Part shown: positions 60,601 through 64,000 of the stretch, in pieces
How positions within the stretch are numbered: position 1 is the stretch's first letter
How the letters are laid out: each line of letters begins with the position of its first letter
Assembly: GCF_000422825.1 (NCBI RefSeq)
Contig: NZ_KE383930.1
Location: 1 to 64,000 of the forward strand
Length of the DNA: 64,000 bases
Reading direction: 5' to 3'
Source of the DNA: Nocardioides insulae DSM 17944
GTDB lineage: Bacteria; Actinomycetota; Actinomycetes; Propionibacteriales; Nocardioidaceae
Made by a program: the position numbers and the translations under genes
Notes under the pieces: generated by a model
What the model was told of the DNA's origin: nothing
The model's input: the letters and a program-made list of their open reading frames with translations, nothing else
Database searches by the model: none

Positions 60601-62160
60601 TCAGTTCGCATCGGATATCCGGTAGCCGCAGGTCGTGCTCCCGATGTAGACGGGCGACACTCCGTAGGTCTCGATCACCGTCGGCGTCTCCTTCTCCGTC
60701 ACTGTCACGAAGGAGACCACCCGCCCGTCCTCGACGGCGTGCAGGTCGACGTCGCAGCCGACGCTCCCAGCGAAGTCGAGCACCTCGACGGACACCGTGC
60801 CGGCGGCGACGAATGCGGGGCTGTCGCCGAGGCAGCATCGCCAGGAGATCGGGGCCTCCTGCTCGTCGGCACCCGGTTGCTGGATCACCTCGCATCCGGG
60901 GTCGGTGGCCTCCCAGGCGACCGTCCCGTTGAAGTGCATCTGGAAGAACTTCGTCCCGTAGAGATCCGAGAAGGACACTGACTGGCCCTGCTCATCGGTC
61001 ACGGTCACCTCGCAGGCGTCTCCGGTCGCGCGCACGACGAGCCGCCACGGCGCCTCCACCTCGAACTCGTTCGCCGCTCCGGCAGAGGAGGTCGCCCCCG
61101 ACGAGCCGTCTCCCGTACCCCCGCCGCCGGCGCCGTCCCCCGCGTCGATGAGCCGCGCCCCGAGCGCGCCCACCGACAGCAGCAGGACGGCGGCCGCGAC
61201 CGCCACCAGCCACGAGACCCATCGGTGCGCGGGGAACCGGCGCACACGTGCCTGGCGGTCGGGGATCGTTCCCGGGGCGGCTGGACCCCGCTCGGCATCC
61301 TGGTGGGCGGAGCCTGGTGGCCGCTCCGAGGTCGAATCGGTGGCTGGCTCGGCGATCGACTCGGTCACCGGCCGGCTCGTCGATCCGGTCGGCACCGGCT
61401 TCCGAGCCAGCAGGATCGACCCTTCGGCGCCGTAGAGCCATCGCTGCGGGGTCTGCTGACCGCCTCCTTGCCTCACCTTCTCGAACGCATAGGCGTACGC
61501 CTCGTCCACCGAGATGAAGCCATCGCCGTCGGCGTCCGCCTCACCGCTGGTGATCCCACCCACCAGGGCACTGGTGAAGACCGAGCCCTCGTGCCCCTCC
61601 CCGGCGACGGCGTCGCCCTCGAAGGAGTACTCGGTGCCGCGCGAGGCGGTGAGCACCACCCGACCTCGACCCTGCCCCATCAGCCGTTCGCCGAGGCCCA
61701 GATCGGTGTCGCCCTTGGCACCGCGGGCGAACGCCCCGCTGAAGCAGCAGTCGAGGACCACCACCTGACGCCGGGCCCGGCAGTCCTCGAGCTGGTCCAG
61801 CAGCCAGTGCGCCTCGACTCCGGATGCGGCCAGCCGGTCCTTGAGGGTGTCACGCGCGGCGAAGTACAACCGGCGGCGCAGGTCCACCAGGCCGTGACAG
61901 GACAGATAGACCAGGACGACGTCGTCCGGGCTCCGGTCGGTCAGGAACTCCTCCACCGCCAGGCGGATGGCCGCCGCCTTCTCGTCGAAGACCGACGTGA
62001 CCGCGAAACCACCGATCTCGGGGTCCGCGAGCAGGTCACGGAAGGCGACCGCATCCGCCGCAGGTGAGCGCAGCCGCCGTAGGGCGGGGTCGGTGTACTG
62101 GCTGACCGCCACCAGCAGGGCGACCCGCCGATCACCCAGCTGTTCGGTCGAGGCTGCCAT
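60601..62160 (-). CDS. caspase-family protease with EF-hand loop and membrane anchor
   Basis: A 519-residue protein. The caspase/metacaspase domain (about 10-250) has both catalytic residues: His89 in YLSCHG and Cys139 in LDCCFSGAF, plus QLEDCRARRQVVVLDCC and VVLTASRGTEYSFEG. Residues 209-220 form a canonical calcium-binding EF-hand loop (DADGDGFISVDE) inside this domain. A Pro/Ser/Glu linker follows to about 310, a single membrane helix (WVSWLVAVAAAVLLLSVGAL) and an outside domain of about 175 residues with six cysteines. Start ATG 62160 has GAGGAG upstream. It is divergent from an EACC1 gene. A role in calcium-triggered cell death or conflict response is inference from the families. Confidence 0.88.
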   Translation of the reverse strand: MAASTEQLGDRRVALLVAVSQYTDPALRRLRSPAADAVAFRDLLADPEIGGFAVTSVFDEKAAAIRLAVEEFLTDRSPDDVVLVYLSCHGLVDLRRRLYFAARDTLKDRLAASGVEAHWLLDQLEDCRARRQVVVLDCCFSGAFARGAKGDTDLGLGERLMGQGRGRVVLTASRGTEYSFEGDAVAGEGHEGSVFTSALVGGITSGEADADGDGFISVDEAYAYAFEKVRQGGGQQTPQRWLYGAEGSILLARKPVPTGSTSRPVTESIAEPATDSTSERPPGSAHQDAERGPAAPGTIPDRQARVRRFPAHRWVSWLVAVAAAVLLLSVGALGARLIDAGDGAGGGGTGDGSSGATSSAGAANEFEVEAPWRLVVRATGDACEVTVTDEQGQSVSFSDLYGTKFFQMHFNGTVAWEATDPGCEVIQQPGADEQEAPISWRCCLGDSPAFVAAGTVSVEVLDFAGSVGCDVDLHAVEDGRVVSFVTVTEKETPTVIETYGVSPVYIGSTTCGYRISDAN

Positions 62161-62324
62161 CGTCGCTCTCCTCGTTTCAGGTATACGCCCGAACACCGGG
62201 CACCACCAGTGGGCGCCCCGCAGCCGGCGAACGGCGAGGAACGCGCACCAGGCCTGCCATTGACGCCGGCCGGCCGAGGGGGCCGACAATGGAGTGGAAT
62301 CCGAGGACGAACCGGGGTGTCCGG

Positions 62325-62711
62325 ATGGACGCAGAGGTCAAGATCGAACTGGTCGATGCCGGCGGCGACACCGAAGCCACCGACGAACTGGTGGACCACT
62401 TGAGGTGGGAGCTCCTCGAGCTCGACGTCGCTGCGGTCTCCCCGGTTCCGGCCACGCCGGCGCCGCCCGGCAGCAAGGGCGTCGACATGGCCGCGGCAGC
62501 CGCGCTGCTCGTGCAGGTCAGGGGCTCGGTGGAGGCCGTGCGGCTGGTCGTGTCCGCGGTCCGGGCGTGGTTCTCCCGCAGCAGGGACCCGGGGCTCTCG
62601 GTGAAGGTCACGATCGGTGACCGCACGCTGGAACTGTCGCGGGCGACCGTCGAGCAACAGGAGCGGCTGGTGCAGGAGTTCCTGCGATCCCCGCCCGCGG
62701 ACGCCGAGTAG
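62325..62711 (+). CDS. EACC1 (effector-associated constant component 1) family protein
   Basis: About 128 residues. The pattern matches EACC1: N-terminal strand and helix (AEVKIELVDAGGDTEATDELVDHLRWELLELDVAAVSPV), a small GSKG motif at 49-52, an alanine-rich helix pair (LLVQVRGSVEAVRLVVSAVRAWFSR) and a C-terminal strand-helix (VKVTIGDRTLELSRATVEQQERLVQEFL). EACC1 proteins are found beside caspase, trypsin and other effectors in predicted bacterial conflict systems and are thought to link effectors to signalling parts. ATG 62289 is an alternative start with a G-rich ribosome site. It is divergent from the membrane caspase. Confidence 0.72.
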   Translation: MDAEVKIELVDAGGDTEATDELVDHLRWELLELDVAAVSPVPATPAPPGSKGVDMAAAAALLVQVRGSVEAVRLVVSAVRAWFSRSRDPGLSVKVTIGDRTLELSRATVEQQERLVQEFLRSPPADAE

Positions 62712-62819
62712 CGCCCGACCATCACCCGGTCTGCCGAGGCCCGCGTCCCATCCGCACAGCGACCGGACGACTCTGCCCTGAGCGGAAGTGGTGGTCACCC
62801 GGCGTACGACTGGTGTCGG

Positions 62820-63842
62820 ATGGCGACCATGAAACGCATCCTGATCCTCGGTGGCACATCGTGGCTGGGCGGAGTTCTGGCCGAACAGGCCCTCCGCCTC
62901 GGCCACCAGGTCACCTCTCTGGCCCGTGGCGAGTCCGGCACCGCACCCGTCGGTGCCCGGTGGGTACGCGCGGACCGCCTGGACCCCGCCGCCTACGACG
63001 GGGTGCGCGGCCAGGAGTGGGACGACGTGATCGAGTTGACCTGGCAGCCCGGATTCGCCCGCGGCGCCGTCCACGCGCTGGCCGACCGAGCGGCGCACTG
63101 GACCTTCGTGTCCACCTGCTCGGTCTATGCCGACGACTCCACGCCCCATGCCGACGAGACCGCCGGGCTCCGCCACCGGTCGACCAGGGACCGGGCCACC
63201 CGGGAGGAGTACGGAGAGGCCAAGGTCGCCTGCGAGGAGGCCTGCGCCGAAGCACTCGGCGACCGCCTCCTGATCGCCCGCGCCGGACTGATCGGAGGAC
63301 CCGGCGACAGGAGTGACCGGTACGGCTACTGGGTCGGCCGGTTCGCCCTCGCCCAGCGGGGTCCGGTGCTCGTCCCCGACGCCCCGGCCCAGTCCTCCCA
63401 GGTGATCGACGTCCGCGATGCCGCCGACTGGCTGCTCGGCGCCGGCGGCGGCTTGACCGGGACGTTCCACCTGGTCGGCGAGCAGTTGCCTCTCCGCGAG
63501 GTGCTCGGGCTCGCCCGTGCGATCGCCGGGCACTCCGGGGACGTCGTCCCGGCACCCGAGTCGTGGCTGAACGAGCGCGAGGTCGCGCCGTGGATGGGGC
63601 CCAGATCGCTGCCGTTGTGGCTCCCCGGCCCCGAACTGGCCGGCCATGCCGCCCGATCGGACACCCGGGCGCTCTCCGCCGGACTCGTCCGGCGGTCGGC
63701 CTCAGCGACACTCCAGGACACGCTCGCCGACGAACTCGCCCGGGGCCTCGAGCGCCCCCGGGCCGCCGGCCTCACCCGCACCGAGGAGCTCGACCTGATC
63801 CGAGAGCTCCGGCCGACGCCCGCCCCTGGCCGTCCCACCTGA
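62820..63842 (+). CDS. NAD-dependent epimerase/dehydratase family protein (extended SDR)
   Basis: A 340-residue SDR. The dinucleotide loop is LILGGTSWLGG (GxxGxxG), and catalytic YxxxK is in YGEAKVACE, preceded by FVSTCSVYAD. The C-terminal part (residues 200-340) is the substrate domain. Start ATG 62820 is followed by another ATG at 62829. It reduces, dehydrates or epimerises a nucleotide sugar or similar substrate. It is not clearly part of the caspase/EACC1 cassette, being 108 bases beyond the EACC1 stop on the same strand. Confidence 0.85.
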   Translation: MATMKRILILGGTSWLGGVLAEQALRLGHQVTSLARGESGTAPVGARWVRADRLDPAAYDGVRGQEWDDVIELTWQPGFARGAVHALADRAAHWTFVSTCSVYADDSTPHADETAGLRHRSTRDRATREEYGEAKVACEEACAEALGDRLLIARAGLIGGPGDRSDRYGYWVGRFALAQRGPVLVPDAPAQSSQVIDVRDAADWLLGAGGGLTGTFHLVGEQLPLREVLGLARAIAGHSGDVVPAPESWLNEREVAPWMGPRSLPLWLPGPELAGHAARSDTRALSAGLVRRSASATLQDTLADELARGLERPRAAGLTRTEELDLIRELRPTPAPGRPT

Positions 63843-63850
63843 CGCACCCC

Positions 63851-63864
63851 TGAGCGCTCGTTCA
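63851..63864. promoter_or_regulatory. palindromic operator candidate before the last gene
   Basis: TGAGCG-CT-CGTTCA is a 14-base inverted repeat with one mismatched pair, about 100 bases before the start of the probable acyl-CoA dehydrogenase gene. The shape resembles TetR-type operators of actinobacterial lipid-degradation genes. Confidence 0.4.
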
Positions 63865-63963
63865 GGACCATCCTCTATCCTCGGCTCAGCCCACACTGTG
63901 TGCTGGGTCTCATCCCACCCGGCCCCCCGAGGCCGGTCCCGAGTCCGCGAGGAGAGAAGTCTG

Positions 63964-64000
63964 ATGGATCTGGAATCAGGCCCCGAGCTGGAGGAGTTCC
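63964..64000 (+). CDS. probable acyl-CoA dehydrogenase, 3' truncated by window end
   Basis: Only the first 12 codons are present: MDLESGPELEEF. The GAGGAGAGAAG ribosome site lies just upstream. The opening resembles the N-terminus of acyl-CoA dehydrogenases, but twelve residues are too few for certainty. Confidence 0.4.
   Translation, partial: MDLESGPELEEF

Overview
The window looks like chromosomal DNA of a high-GC actinobacterium, probably of the Propionibacteriales (Nocardioides or Propionibacteriaceae type). Supporting points are the very high GC with G/C third positions, a polyphosphate glucokinase, a RecQ fused to a phosphoribosyltransferase-like domain, DUF2510, EcsC, CGNR and EACC1 family proteins, and many genes with a TANNNT (or CANNNT) box placed 6-7 bases before the start codon, the usual picture of leaderless transcripts. 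I see no tRNA, rRNA, CRISPR array, prophage or insertion sequence. Genes are dense on both strands and no gene-free stretch exceeds 300 bases.

Layout. 1-4.5 kb: two tandem AbgB-type M20 amidohydrolases (the first cut by the window edge) and an amidase. 4.2-10 kb: a DUF3592-like membrane protein, an AAA ATPase, a methyltransferase and a minus-strand patatin, acyltransferase and hydrolase operon. 10-15 kb: an Fpg/Nei glycosylase, then a sodium:solute symporter, an RpiR-type regulator and an amidohydrolase that share a repeated operator. 15-20.4 kb: a ClC channel and a two-component system divergent from an MMPL transporter. 20.6-26.8 kb: small enzymes, two related exported proteins, aat, EcsC and a FUSC exporter. 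26.9-31 kb: a translationally coupled operon of two sulfotransferases around an unknown protein, then a methyltransferase. 31-43 kb: SWIM protein and SNF2 helicase, glutathione peroxidase, a DHA2 drug exporter, a methyltransferase flanked by 22-bp repeats, RecQ, and a sugar-lactone oxidase paired with a PLP racemase/aldolase. 43-49 kb: an M13 peptidase and a sugar-acid module (KDPG aldolase, MFS permease, P-loop kinase) facing its DeoR regulator across a 33-bp palindrome. 49-57 kb: an M15 lipoprotein, AraC and DUF1772, TetR, ppgK, and TetR with MMPL. 57-64 kb: a Tat-exported metallo-hydrolase, an alcohol dehydrogenase, a secreted protein, a CGNR regulator, a membrane caspase divergent from an EACC1 protein, an SDR, and the first codons of a probable acyl-CoA dehydrogenase.

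The region most likely to hold a little-described system is 60.6-62.7 kb: a caspase-fold protease carrying a canonical EF-hand loop and a membrane anchor, divergent from an EACC1 protein, a family tied to bacterial conflict and cell-death systems. Several conserved-looking control elements were also read directly: paired operators at 6.3/10.0 kb and 12.6/13.5 kb, the 48.0-kb palindrome, a six-unit 22-bp tandem array at 38.1-38.3 kb with inverted copies at 37.2 kb, and a palindromic intergenic repeat at 20.4 and 35.3 kb.
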